Source: an uncultured Pelagibacteraceae bacterium (GTDB lineage Bacteria; Pseudomonadota; Alphaproteobacteria; Pelagibacterales; Pelagibacteraceae). Taken from it: a DNA stretch of 64,000 nucleotides. Shown piece after piece: positions 16,782-27,733 of this stretch; the stretch's first letter is position 1; every line of letters begins with the position of its first letter. The notes beneath the pieces are model-generated. The model did not search any database. It saw only the letters and a list, made by a program, of their open reading frames with translations, and was not told the origin of the DNA. The position numbers and the translations under genes were made by a program. The stretch spans positions 1 to 64,000 of the forward strand of contig CABYYJ010000006.1 in the NCBI GenBank assembly GCA_902523185.1. The letters run 5' to 3'.

Positions 16782-18065
16782 TTATAGCAAAATATTTTTA
16801 GGAGACCAGCTAATAACTACTGAAGCTCCACCTAAATTTTTATCATCTTTAAATAATAATTTAGCATTTTGTCTTTCTAATAAAGTTTTACCTAGGAAAG
16901 TTCCAAGACCTAAGCCTGAGTTTGAATTTAATTCTAACGATCTGGATTTAATATATGGTTCTCCCAATTTAGAAATAATATCTTTAGGAAATCCAGGGCC
17001 ATCATCATTTACAATGATTTTAATTTCTTTATCGTCACTTATCAGAAAAATATTAACTTTACTTTTCGAAAATTTTATCGCATTACCAATAAAATTTCTC
17101 AAACCATAAATCATTTCTGCAGACCTTTGGATGTCAATTTTATTTTTATCATTATTTGATACTAAAACAATTTCTTTTGAAGAAGTTTCTTTGAAAGAAT
17201 TTATTATTTCCTCAAGTAAATTTTCTAATTTTGTTGAACTAAAAAATTTGTCTTCTTCAATCTGTTTTTTTGAAATTCTTTTTAAAATTTCACTACATCT
17301 TTTAGATTGGCTAATTAATAAATCAATATCTTTAGATAGCTCGTTGTTATCTCCAATTTCTTTTTTTAATTCTTTAGCTACTACGCTTATTGTAGCTAGC
17401 GGTGTTCCTAGAGAATGTGCTGCAGCAGCTGCTTGTCCCCCCAAGGACTCTAATTCATACTCCTTATAAATAACTTCTTGAAGTTTTTTAAAAGCTTCCT
17501 CGGATTTCTTTTTTTCACCAGAAAAACGAATACCAAAATAACTTAAAAATATTAAACCGATCAATATAGAAATTATAATTCCAGTTTTATAAAAATTTGG
17601 AAAATGTAACAAATTCATTTCCTCTCCTGGTAAAGGTAAATGAAAAAATGATATGGTTAATAAAAGTAGTGATGTTATTAAACCTAAAATAATTGTTGTA
17701 CCCATACTTAGAAATGTAGATGAAACGATGGCCGGTATCACTAATAGAAAAGAAAAAGGATTGAAAATTCCTCCTGTCAAATAAAGAAGAGCACTCAGTT
17801 GCAACAAATCGATCAAGAGGAAAGGAGCTGCATAAAAATCTTTTAATTGATTAATCTTTAACCCAAATTGAAGATATAAATTCGTAGCTAAACCTAGTGA
17901 AATAATCAAATAGCTTTCTATAATTGGGAAAGGTAAATTTAAATAATAAAAAACTATACTAATTGCTAAGATTTGCCCAATAATAGCTATATATCTGAGT
18001 ATTGTTAAAGTATTTTTGTCTAAGCTTAAATTCTCTTTTGTTCGGAAAAGAGTGGAGAAATTCAT
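16782..18065 (-). CDS. regB: RegB/PrrB/ActS-type redox sensor histidine kinase
   Basis: The protein has 427 aa. About six membrane segments occupy residues 20-180. GGIFNPF (98-104) matches the fully conserved ubiquinone-binding heptapeptide GGxxNPF. The H box is AAAAAHSLGTPLATI with H217. C257 in SKRCSEIL corresponds by position to the redox-active dimer-interface cysteine of RegB. N and G boxes (NFIGNAIKFS, SGLGLGTFLG) are intact. It should sense quinone pool and redox state and phosphorylate RegA. The gene follows gyrB by 7 bp on the same strand, so it may be co-transcribed with the replication genes. Confidence 0.93.
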   Translation of the reverse strand: MNFSTLFRTKENLSLDKNTLTILRYIAIIGQILAISIVFYYLNLPFPIIESYLIISLGLATNLYLQFGLKINQLKDFYAAPFLLIDLLQLSALLYLTGGIFNPFSFLLVIPAIVSSTFLSMGTTIILGLITSLLLLTISFFHLPLPGEEMNLLHFPNFYKTGIIISILIGLIFLSYFGIRFSGEKKKSEEAFKKLQEVIYKEYELESLGGQAAAAAHSLGTPLATISVVAKELKKEIGDNNELSKDIDLLISQSKRCSEILKRISKKQIEEDKFFSSTKLENLLEEIINSFKETSSKEIVLVSNNDKNKIDIQRSAEMIYGLRNFIGNAIKFSKSKVNIFLISDDKEIKIIVNDDGPGFPKDIISKLGEPYIKSRSLELNSNSGLGLGTFLGKTLLERQNAKLLFKDDKNLGGASVVISWSPKNILL

Positions 18066-18072
18066 TAATTTA

Positions 18073-20157
<2,085 letters not shown>

Positions 20158-20267
20158 TCATTTTTTTATTACAATATGAAATCTTGCAAACCTTTATTGA
20201 CCTAGAAGTATTTAATATCAATGAATTTTAAAGCAAAAATAAAATATATTTCTAATTTAATAAAAAT

Positions 20268-21383
20268 TTAGATTTTCATTGGCATTATCACGTAATAACT
20301 GTTTTTATCAGCTGTGTCCTCTATCAAGACCGGTGAGACAGGATCTTTAAAATTCATCTTTAAATTTTGATCCTCAATCTCTGATGCAATATCAACTAGA
20401 TATTTTGAGTTAAAACTAATATTCATGTTTTCAGAGTTGAATTTAGCGTTTATTTTCTCATTACCTTCACCAGAATTAGCGCTATTAACAGAAACTTGAA
20501 TATGGTCTTTTGCAATTGAGAGTTTAACACCCTCTTTTCTGTCTAAAGACACACTAGCGACTCTCTCTATAGAACTAATAAATTCCTTAGAGGATACCAC
20601 CAATGATTTATCATTACTTGTGGGCACTACTTTTTTATAATCAGGAAATTTTCCATCTATTACCTTTGATATAAGTTTTGTATTTCCTAGTGAAAATTTT
20701 ATTTTATTCTCACTTGTTTGCATCAATAATTCTCCTTGAATTTCTGTCAACAAAGTAGATAGCTGAAAAACAGTTTTCCTTGGTAATATTAGAGACTTGA
20801 ATTCTTCTGCATTATTAATCTCCAAGCTACTTGAAGATAATCGATGACTATCCGTAGCGACCCCAGTCAAAAAATTTTGACCATTTGCCTCAGTAATATG
20901 CAAGAATACTCCATTTAAATAATGTCTCGTATCATCATTAGAAATTGAAATTCTTGTCTTATTCAAAAGTTTTAAAAATCTCCCTTTATTTAAAGTAATT
21001 TCTCTATTTTCAAATTCATCAGCAAATGTTGGAAAATTATCAGTCGGCAAACAGAGCAAATTAAAATCAGAATTATCACTCTTTAAGCTCAATTTATTTT
21101 CCGATTTCAAATTAAAGTTAAGATCTGAATTTGAGGAAATTTTTCTTAAAATGTCATAAAGTATCGCTGCAGAGGTAGTTGTACTTCCCTCATTTATTAC
21201 TTTTATTTCTGTAATCTCATCATAAAATATTATGTCTAAATCTGTGGCAATTATTGAGAGTTTTTTATCCTTAATTTGTAATAAAACATTAGATAAAATT
21301 GGTAGTGTATTTTTTTTTTCTACAACTCCTTGAACAAAATTTAAAGATTTTAATAATAGGTCTCTCTTTACTACAAATTGCAT
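20268..21383 (-). CDS. dnaN: DNA polymerase III sliding clamp (beta subunit)
   Basis: The protein has 371 aa from ATG 21383, giving the usual N-terminus MQFVVKRDLLLKSL. An upstream TTG at 21398 would overlap dnaA and add five residues without family support. Three clamp subdomains are recognisable, including ATDSHRLSSSSLE, and the C-terminus ends in the typical YVIMPMKI. The start lies 4 nt after the dnaA stop, so the genes are probably coupled. The 137-bp gap to gyrB (20131-20267) is AT-rich, with no clear promoter or gene. Confidence 0.95.
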   Translation of the reverse strand: MQFVVKRDLLLKSLNFVQGVVEKKNTLPILSNVLLQIKDKKLSIIATDLDIIFYDEITEIKVINEGSTTTSAAILYDILRKISSNSDLNFNLKSENKLSLKSDNSDFNLLCLPTDNFPTFADEFENREITLNKGRFLKLLNKTRISISNDDTRHYLNGVFLHITEANGQNFLTGVATDSHRLSSSSLEINNAEEFKSLILPRKTVFQLSTLLTEIQGELLMQTSENKIKFSLGNTKLISKVIDGKFPDYKKVVPTSNDKSLVVSSKEFISSIERVASVSLDRKEGVKLSIAKDHIQVSVNSANSGEGNEKINAKFNSENMNISFNSKYLVDIASEIEDQNLKMNFKDPVSPVLIEDTADKNSYYVIMPMKI

Positions 21384-21387
21384 TAGT

Positions 21388-22779
21388 TCATTGCTCAAGT
21401 AAAAGACTTTTAATCTGATTGATATTTTTTTTCATTTCATCATCTTGCTCTGACAGTCTTGAAATAGTTTTAACAGCATGAATTACGGTTGTATGATCAC
21501 GATTTGCAAATCTTCTTCCTATCTCCGGCAGAGATCGCGCAGTCATTTTTTTTGCTAAGTACATTGCTATTTGTCTAGGCCTGGCTAGAGGTCTTGATCG
21601 TCTTTGAGAAAGCATTTCACTTAGAGGTATATTGAAATAGTTTGAAACCACATTTTGGATCTTATCAACCGTGATCACTCTGATTTGATTGAATACATCT
21701 TTAAGAATATTTTTACAGTCTGTTACATTAAGAGTTTTATTATTAACTCTACTAAATGCTATTACTCTATTTAAAACTCCAATTAGTTCTCTAATATTAG
21801 TCTTACTCTCTGAAGCAATATAGTTTATTACGTCGTTATCTAAATTGATATTTTCCTTAAATTGACTTTGAGTCTCTTCTATTTTTTTCTTTATTATTTT
21901 GATCTTTAATTCTAAATCAGGTGTTTCTATATCTACTACGAGACCTCCTCCAAGTCTTGACTTCATTCTTTCTTGAACTCTATCAAGTTTTGTTGGGGCT
22001 CTATCTGCTGAAATTATTATTTGAGAGCCTTTATCCATCAAACTGTTAAACGTATGAAAAAACTCTTCTTGCAAACTCTCTTTTCCACTTATAAACTGAA
22101 TATCATCAATTATAAAAACAGATGACTTTCTAAAAAAGTCTTTAAAATTAACCATATCATTTTTTTTTATAGATTTAATAAAATGATACATAAATCTTTC
22201 AGCAGAAATAAACATTACATTATTATCATTTTGCAATGTTAAACCAATGGCATTGAGAAGGTGAGTTTTGCCCAACCCTACACCACCGCAAATATAAAGC
22301 GGATTATATCTCGATAAATGTTCGCATACTTTTCTTGAATAAGATAAAGCAATATCGTTACTTTTACCTTGAATAAAGTTTTCAAAATTTAGATTGGGAT
22401 TAAGTCGATTGTAATTGAGAATAGAATCTTTAATTTCAGTTACTTTATTGATTTCATTAATTTTGAAGAGCTCTTGATTCTGCTTATTTTCCTCTATTAT
22501 TTTAAATTCAACTCTATTAATACTTAACTTGAAGTTTCGTACTTGTTCAAGAATTTTATCTAAGTACCTAGAAACAATCCAGTCTCTAAAAAACCTTGTA
22601 GGTACGCCTAAAATCAAAAAATCATTATACTCCTTAATTAAGGAAATTTTTTGTAACCAACTATCATAAACTTCTACACCAAATGTCTTTTTAAAAGCTG
22701 TTTGAACTTCTTGCCAATTTAAGATTTTTTCCTCTTCAGAAACGTATAGATTTTGAGTTTTAAATTTATTTTTTTCCAT
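21388..22779 (-). CDS. dnaA: Chromosomal replication initiator DnaA
   Basis: The protein has 463 aa. The N-terminal domain I contains WQEVQTAFKKTFGVEVYDSWL. The AAA+ core has Walker A GGVGLGKTHLLNAI and Walker B SVFIDDIQFISG. The C-terminal DNA-binding domain has RPRQIAMYLAKKMTARSLPEIG and the box-recognition motif RDHTTVIHA. The order rpsT-dnaA-dnaN on one strand is usual in alphaproteobacteria. The upstream leader carries inverted GTTGTA elements described separately. Confidence 0.97.
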   Translation of the reverse strand: MEKNKFKTQNLYVSEEEKILNWQEVQTAFKKTFGVEVYDSWLQKISLIKEYNDFLILGVPTRFFRDWIVSRYLDKILEQVRNFKLSINRVEFKIIEENKQNQELFKINEINKVTEIKDSILNYNRLNPNLNFENFIQGKSNDIALSYSRKVCEHLSRYNPLYICGGVGLGKTHLLNAIGLTLQNDNNVMFISAERFMYHFIKSIKKNDMVNFKDFFRKSSVFIIDDIQFISGKESLQEEFFHTFNSLMDKGSQIIISADRAPTKLDRVQERMKSRLGGGLVVDIETPDLELKIKIIKKKIEETQSQFKENINLDNDVINYIASESKTNIRELIGVLNRVIAFSRVNNKTLNVTDCKNILKDVFNQIRVITVDKIQNVVSNYFNIPLSEMLSQRRSRPLARPRQIAMYLAKKMTARSLPEIGRRFANRDHTTVIHAVKTISRLSEQDDEMKKNINQIKSLLLEQ

Positions 22780-23050
22780 TTAGAAAATTACTATGAAATT
22801 TCTATAAACTCTCTTTTAAAAATATTTGCAAGAAATTTTTTTTAAAATCAAAAAAAAAATTAGTTTCGGTTGTAATGTTATCGCCTAGATAGAAATTAAA
22901 ATTTACAACTTAAAAAAGAAAATTAAGAGCTAAAAAAATAAAAAAAAGTTTCTACAACCAAAAAAAGAAAACTATATTTTGATTAAATGAATTTATTTAT
23001 CTAAATATAGAAAATTTTATTTTTAGTGGATCAACTTTAGATTGATCAAA
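22780..23050. promoter_or_regulatory. dnaA-rpsT intergenic region (longest non-coding gap)
   Basis: This 271-bp, extremely AT-rich stretch has no open frame or recognisable RNA gene. Three related elements are visible: GGTTGTA (22868-22874), TTACAAC (22903-22909) and TACAACC (22953-22959). In the dnaA leader transcript the element next to dnaA can pair with either of the other two. A T10 tract follows the pairing element at about 22850-22859 in the minus sense. No canonical DnaA box (TTATNCACA) was found, so an origin role is only a possibility from position and AT content. It must hold the dnaA promoter. Confidence 0.4.
23029..23047 (-). other. Stem-loop just downstream of rpsT
   Basis: GATCAA and TTGATC form a perfect 6-bp stem around a 7-nt loop, beginning 3 nt after the rpsT stop codon. 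No uridine tract follows in the rpsT direction, so it is not a classical terminator. It may act as a 3'-end stabiliser or a processing site. The stem contains two GATC tetramers. Confidence 0.35.
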
Positions 23051-23305
23051 TTATTTTAATTTTTTTGATACTCGAGAAATTTTTCTAGAGGCTGTTTTTC
23101 TACTAATTACCCCAGATTTAGCAACCTGCATTAGAATCGATTGAAATTTTGAAAAATTTTTTTTTGCTTTATCTTTTTCCTTTGAACTAAGTAAATTATC
23201 CATTTGTTTTATGGCATTTTTATATTTACTTTTTCTAATTCTATTAATTTGAGTTTGTTTTTTAACTCTACGAACTCTTCTAATAGCTGATTTTGTATTA
23301 GGCAT
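23051..23305 (-). CDS. rpsT: 30S ribosomal protein S20
   Basis: The protein has 84 aa and is highly basic. It begins MPNTKSAIRRVRRVKKQTQINR and ends KNFSKFQSILMQ...SGVISRKTASRKISRVSKKLK, matching S20, a primary 16S rRNA binder. It is preceded by a strong promoter-like sequence and lies between mutM and dnaA, its usual alphaproteobacterial position. The start codon lies close to the predicted transcription start, so the message may be nearly leaderless. Confidence 0.96.
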   Translation of the reverse strand: MPNTKSAIRRVRRVKKQTQINRIRKSKYKNAIKQMDNLLSSKEKDKAKKNFSKFQSILMQVAKSGVISRKTASRKISRVSKKLK

Positions 23306-23312
23306 TTCGAAG

Positions 23313-23343
23313 ATTATATATATTGACCGCTAATAAGGGTCAA
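23313..23343 (-). promoter_or_regulatory. rpsT promoter with palindrome over the -35
   Basis: Reading on the minus strand, TTGACC (23343-23338) is a near-consensus -35. TATATA (23320-23315, 17-bp spacer) or TATAAT (23318-23313, 19-bp spacer) is the -10. The -35 is one arm of a perfect 6-bp inverted repeat, TTGACC/GGTCAA (23323-23343). That could be an operator or could fold if read through from mutM. The start codon at 23305 is only about 8 bp beyond the -10. Confidence 0.6.
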
Positions 23344-23348
23344 CTTTA

Positions 23349-24215
23349 TTATTTTTGACAAAATTTGCAAAAAAAAGTTGCTCGATTTGAAATTTTAGAC
23401 TTATTTATTAATTGGTTACAATCTATATTAGAACATATTTCTCCTTTCCTTCCGTAAACGCTAAAATATTGTTGGAAGTCACCTTTTTTTCCATCATTAG
23501 AGAAATCTTTAATAGAAGAGCCACCTAATTTGATTGAGCTTTCAAGTATTTTTTTTGTATTTTTAATAATTTTTTCTATTTCATGATCTTTGATTTTATT
23601 AACTTTCCTACTAGGTTTTATTGAGCTTAAAAAAAGTGTCTCATTAGCATAGATATTACCTATACCGGACACAAATTTTTGATCCATGAGAATATCTTTT
23701 ATAGTTCTCTCTCTTCCTAAAATATATCTCTTAAAGTAAGTCGAATTCCATTCATTATTTAAAGGCTCTGGACCAAGGTTTTTAAGATGCATACTTTTAT
23801 TGAGTTTATCTTGATTGTAAAATTTTATAAATCCAAATTTTCTTACATCATTATAAATTAATTTTTGATTTTTTTCTAAGTAGAATATTATTCTATCGTG
23901 TTTTGAGTCTTTTTCTGGATCAAGTTTATAATAAAAACTCGTTTTAAGTTTTTTCTTTTTTTTATTAATAAAAAAAAATTTACCTGTCATTCCAAGATGG
24001 ACTAACATGAATGTCTTTCCAGTTAGTTGAAAGATTAAAAATTTTGACCTTCTGTAAATTTTTTCAATTTTTTTACCCTTTAGTTTATAAATTTTTTCCT
24101 TATTTACGTTATATCTCAATTTACTATCATTGATCTTTACTTTTTGAATAATCAAATTTAAGATTTTTTTCTCTAAGGACCTTTTAACAACTTCAACTTC
24201 AGGTAATTCTGGCAT
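23349..24215 (-). CDS. mutM: Formamidopyrimidine-DNA glycosylase
   Basis: The protein has 288 aa. The catalytic N-terminal proline motif MPELPEVEVVKRSLE is intact, the H2TH region DQKFVSGIGNIYANE is present, and the C-terminal zinc finger has C-x4-C and C-x2-C pairs (CSNIDC, CKFC). The enzyme removes 8-oxoguanine and FaPy lesions and nicks the abasic site. The start is fixed by Pro2 chemistry. It is divergent from ubiE with only 11 bp between start codons. Confidence 0.96.
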   Translation of the reverse strand: MPELPEVEVVKRSLEKKILNLIIQKVKINDSKLRYNVNKEKIYKLKGKKIEKIYRRSKFLIFQLTGKTFMLVHLGMTGKFFFINKKKKKLKTSFYYKLDPEKDSKHDRIIFYLEKNQKLIYNDVRKFGFIKFYNQDKLNKSMHLKNLGPEPLNNEWNSTYFKRYILGRERTIKDILMDQKFVSGIGNIYANETLFLSSIKPSRKVNKIKDHEIEKIIKNTKKILESSIKLGGSSIKDFSNDGKKGDFQQYFSVYGRKGEICSNIDCNQLINKSKISNRATFFCKFCQK

Positions 24216-24226
24216 ATAATTCTTTT

Positions 24227-24931
24227 ATGAAAAATACTATTCTAAATAAAAACAAGATAGTCAATTCTGTATTTTCAGATGTTCATAAAAAATACGATTT
24301 AATGAATGATATCATGTCTTTGGGTGTTCATAGAGTATGGAAACAGAAATTTATTGAATGGATGAATCCTCAGCCAAACACCAGACTTATTGATGTTGCC
24401 TCTGGTACTGGAGATATAGCTAAGCTTTTTTTAGAAAAAATTGATGAAATTGGTCATGTAACATGTGTAGAACCTAATGTGGTAATGTTAAAACAAGGTG
24501 AAAAAAAATTAAAAAAATTTGGCGAAATAAATTGGATTAACGCACCTGCTGAAAAAATTCCATTAAAAGATGATGCATTTGACTATTACTCTATTAGTTA
24601 TGGTATTAGAAATGTTTCAGACATCAATAGAACTTTAAAAGAAGCATTTAGAGTTTTAAAACCAGGTGGACGCTTCATGTGCTTAGAATTTTCAAAAATC
24701 GAGAATGAGTTATTTAATTTTGTTTATAAACAATATTCAAAAACTATCCCTTTAATTGGTAAATTTATAGTTGGATCAGAAAAACCTTATAAATATTTAG
24801 TAGATAGTATTGAAAAATTTTATGATCAGGATCAATTAGTAGAGTTAATATATAAAAATGGTTTTTCTAATGTAGAATTTAGAAATCTTTCTAATGGTAT
24901 TACAGCTATTCATTCGGGTTGGAAAATTTAA
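24227..24931 (+). CDS. ubiE: Ubiquinone/menaquinone C-methyltransferase
   Basis: The protein has 234 aa. It has the UbiE signature KYDLMNDIMSLGVHRVWKQKF, the SAM-binding LIDVASGTGDIAKLF and the post-motif RVLKPGGRFMCLEFSK. It methylates the benzoquinol ring in ubiquinone synthesis. Its stop abuts the ubiB start with no gap. The order mutM|ubiE-ubiB-coaBC-dut is conserved in alphaproteobacteria. Confidence 0.96.
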   Translation: MKNTILNKNKIVNSVFSDVHKKYDLMNDIMSLGVHRVWKQKFIEWMNPQPNTRLIDVASGTGDIAKLFLEKIDEIGHVTCVEPNVVMLKQGEKKLKKFGEINWINAPAEKIPLKDDAFDYYSISYGIRNVSDINRTLKEAFRVLKPGGRFMCLEFSKIENELFNFVYKQYSKTIPLIGKFIVGSEKPYKYLVDSIEKFYDQDQLVELIYKNGFSNVEFRNLSNGITAIHSGWKI

Positions 24932-26497
24932 ATGATAAAAAGAGTTTTCAAATTATTCCAAATAGCTAGAAAATTTTCTACTTCCGGAGCAGTAACCACA
25001 ATCAATGAGATTCATCGATTACCAACAATTATAAATTTGTTTTTTGATTGTATCTCGATTGGTGCCAACTCAAATCTGCAAGATAATCAAAAATCTTCTG
25101 GTGATAAACTTTGTATTGCTTTACAGGGAATGGGTACAACTTTTATAAAATTAGGTCAGTTTCTAGCTACTAGGCCTGATATAATTGGCGAGGAACTTGC
25201 AAAATCTCTTGAAAAATTACAGGACAAGGTTCCTGCTTTTGATCTTCACGATGCAAAAAAAATAATTAAAAAAGAAATTGGAGAGAATTATTTTAAAGAT
25301 ATTCAGGAATTAAGCGAACCTATAGCTGCAGCATCTATAGCTCAAGTACATCTAGCTAAAATTAAACATGAAGAACAGGAAAAGCAAGTCGCAATTAAAA
25401 TATTAAGACCTGATATAGAAAAATTATTTAATGAAGAATTAGATGCTTTAATGTTGTTTGCTTATATAGTTGAGAATACTATTAAAAAAGCAAAGAGATT
25501 AAAATTAGTTGAAGTTGTCCATTTGCTAAGAGAAATAACAAATATAGAAATGGATTTAAGATTTGAAGCTGCTGCAGCTAATGAACTTTATGAAAATACT
25601 AAAAATGACCAAGGATTTATTGTTCCAAAGATTTATTGGAATTATACAACTAAAAAAATATTAACCTTAGATAAAGTTGAAGGTGTTTCTATTCGTGAAA
25701 TACAAAAAATTAATGATCTAAAAATTGATCTTAAGAAACTTGCAGAAAATTTAATACAATTATTTTTGATACAAGCTGTAAGAGATGGCTTTTTTCATGG
25801 TGACATGCATCAAGGTAATTTATTCGTAGACCTGAAAGGAAATATAATCCCAGTAGATTTTGGTATTATGGGACGCTTAGATAAAAATAATAGAAAATTT
25901 TTGGCTGAAATTTTATATGGTTTTATCAAAAGAGACTACGCTAAAGTTGCAGAGGTCCATTTTCAGGCTGGTCTTGTGCCTAAGGGTGCCTCAAAAGAAG
26001 AATTTGCTCAGGCATTAAGATCTGTAGGAGAACCTATTTTTGGACAGTCTATCAAAGACATTTCAGGTGGAAATCTATTGGCTCAACTATTCGAGATCAC
26101 GGAGAAATTTAATATGCCTACTCAACCCCCACTTCTTTTATTACAAAAAACCATGGTAGTAGTTGAAGGGGTTGCAAGAAGACTTTATCCCGAAACAAAT
26201 ATTTGGGAGGTATCTAGACCAGTCCTAGAAGATTGGCTAAAAAATGTTAAGAGTCCAAAATCAACAATAGATACAGCAATCAATACTTCATCTGAAATTT
26301 TAAAAAGAATACCGGATCTACCAGAATTAATGGATAGAGCTGATTATGCTCTAAAGTTAATGGCTGATGGAAATTTAAATTTAGCTATTGGAACAAATAA
26401 AAATTTAGAATTAGAACAAATGAAGATTAAAAACTTTAGAAATAATATAGTTATTAGTTTTTTTGGTGTTGTAATTGTCTTTCTATTAGTATTTTAA
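24932..26497 (+). CDS. ubiB: UbiB family ubiquinone biosynthesis atypical kinase/ATPase
   Basis: The protein has 521 aa. The ABC1/ADCK nucleotide-site motifs KLGQFLATRPDIIG (KxGQ), AAASIAQVH (alanine-rich loop), VAIKILRPD, FFHGDMHQGNLF and PVDFGIMG are all present. The C-terminal 20 residues are a hydrophobic membrane segment. UbiB supports coenzyme Q biosynthesis, probably by remodelling lipids or delivering precursors. It is co-transcribed with ubiE. Confidence 0.96.
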   Translation: MIKRVFKLFQIARKFSTSGAVTTINEIHRLPTIINLFFDCISIGANSNLQDNQKSSGDKLCIALQGMGTTFIKLGQFLATRPDIIGEELAKSLEKLQDKVPAFDLHDAKKIIKKEIGENYFKDIQELSEPIAAASIAQVHLAKIKHEEQEKQVAIKILRPDIEKLFNEELDALMLFAYIVENTIKKAKRLKLVEVVHLLREITNIEMDLRFEAAAANELYENTKNDQGFIVPKIYWNYTTKKILTLDKVEGVSIREIQKINDLKIDLKKLAENLIQLFLIQAVRDGFFHGDMHQGNLFVDLKGNIIPVDFGIMGRLDKNNRKFLAEILYGFIKRDYAKVAEVHFQAGLVPKGASKEEFAQALRSVGEPIFGQSIKDISGGNLLAQLFEITEKFNMPTQPPLLLLQKTMVVVEGVARRLYPETNIWEVSRPVLEDWLKNVKSPKSTIDTAINTSSEILKRIPDLPELMDRADYALKLMADGNLNLAIGTNKNLELEQMKIKNFRNNIVISFFGVVIVFLLVF

Positions 26498-26503
26498 TTA
26501 CGT

Positions 26504-27733
26504 ATGAATTTAAAAAATAAAAAAATCTTAATAATCATTGGTGGAGGTATTGCAGCCTATAAGTCTTTAGATTTGATAAGATTGCTTAAAAAGAATGGCA
26601 ATGAAGTTAAAACTATACTAACTAAAAGTGGTAAAGAATTTGTCACTCCATTATCTGTTTCTACTCTGACGAAAAGTAAGGTTTTTGAAAATATTTTTGA
26701 CAAAGACTCTGAGTTGCAAATAGACCATATTTCATTGTCTAGATGGGCCGACTTAATAATTGTAATGCCTACAACTGCGAATTTTATGACTAAGTTAAGT
26801 CTTGGAAAAGCGGAAGATTTAGCGACAACAGTAATATTAGCATCAAATAAAGATATTTTATTAGTTCCTGCAATGAATGTGAGAATGTGGATACACAAAG
26901 CAACACAACAAAATGTAAAAATTTTAAAGGACTATGGCTATTTTTTTATAGGGCCAGAAAAAGGTGAGATGGCCTGCGGAGAATATGGAGAAGGTAAAAT
27001 GTCGAGTCCAAGACAAATTTACTCCTTTATTGAAAAATATTTTAATAAAAAAAATATTATCAAAAGTAAAAACCTAAAAGCCTTAGTAACAGCTGGGCCA
27101 ACAAGGGAATACTTAGATCCAGTTCGGTATATTTCAAACGAGTCAAGTGGAAAGCAGGGATTTGAAATAGCGGAAGCATTAAGTAGATTAGGTATTAAGA
27201 CAACTTTAATTACGGGACCCTCACATCTTTATTCCAAAAAAAATATTAAAACAAAAAAAATAATCACAGCTAATGAGATGTTTGAGGCTGTAAAAAAATG
27301 TTTGCCAGTAGATATTGCAATATGTGCAGCTGCTGTGGCAGACTTTAAGCCAATTAAAAAAAGTAAGACTAAAATTAAAAAAGAAAACACAAATTTTAAA
27401 TCAATTGAATTAGAGAAAAATAGAGATATTGTTGAATTTCTTGGTAAGAACAATAAACATAGGCCAAGCTTAGTAATCGGTTTTGCAGCAGAAACTGAAA
27501 ATTTAAATAGAAATGCATTTTCTAAATTAAGACAGAAAAATTGTGATCTTATAGTTGTTAATGATATTTCCAAAAAAGATAGCGGACTTAATTCAGATTA
27601 TAATAGAGTTTCTATAATTGATAATTCAGGAAAAATAAAAGTTATAAAAAAAAATAGAAAAAGTTTTATAGCAAATGCAATAGCAGAAATAGTCCTAGAT
27701 AAACTCTTAATTAATGACAGACGTTTTAATTAA
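26504..27733 (+). CDS. coaBC: Bifunctional phosphopantothenoylcysteine decarboxylase/synthetase
   Basis: The protein has 409 aa. The CoaC flavoprotein half has IIGGGIAAYKSLDLIR, a histidine in DHISLSRWAD, PAMNVRMW and the substrate cysteine in GEMACGEYGEG. The CoaB half starts at about residue 188 with ALVTAGPTREYLDPVRYISNESSGKQG, the CTP-dependent synthetase motif. Together they convert 4'-phosphopantothenate and cysteine to 4'-phosphopantetheine. The 3' end overlaps dut by 20 bp. Confidence 0.96.
   Translation: MNLKNKKILIIIGGGIAAYKSLDLIRLLKKNGNEVKTILTKSGKEFVTPLSVSTLTKSKVFENIFDKDSELQIDHISLSRWADLIIVMPTTANFMTKLSLGKAEDLATTVILASNKDILLVPAMNVRMWIHKATQQNVKILKDYGYFFIGPEKGEMACGEYGEGKMSSPRQIYSFIEKYFNKKNIIKSKNLKALVTAGPTREYLDPVRYISNESSGKQGFEIAEALSRLGIKTTLITGPSHLYSKKNIKTKKIITANEMFEAVKKCLPVDIAICAAAVADFKPIKKSKTKIKKENTNFKSIELEKNRDIVEFLGKNNKHRPSLVIGFAAETENLNRNAFSKLRQKNCDLIVVNDISKKDSGLNSDYNRVSIIDNSGKIKVIKKNRKSFIANAIAEIVLDKLLINDRRFN

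Noticed and set aside
21384-21398. TTG start for dnaN overlapping dnaA
   Set aside because: The ATG at 21383 gives the standard clamp N-terminus and lies just after the dnaA stop.
22780-23050. Confident call of oriC
   Set aside because: The site is AT-rich and next to dnaA, but no canonical DnaA boxes were found and alphaproteobacterial origins often lie elsewhere. GC skew is needed.
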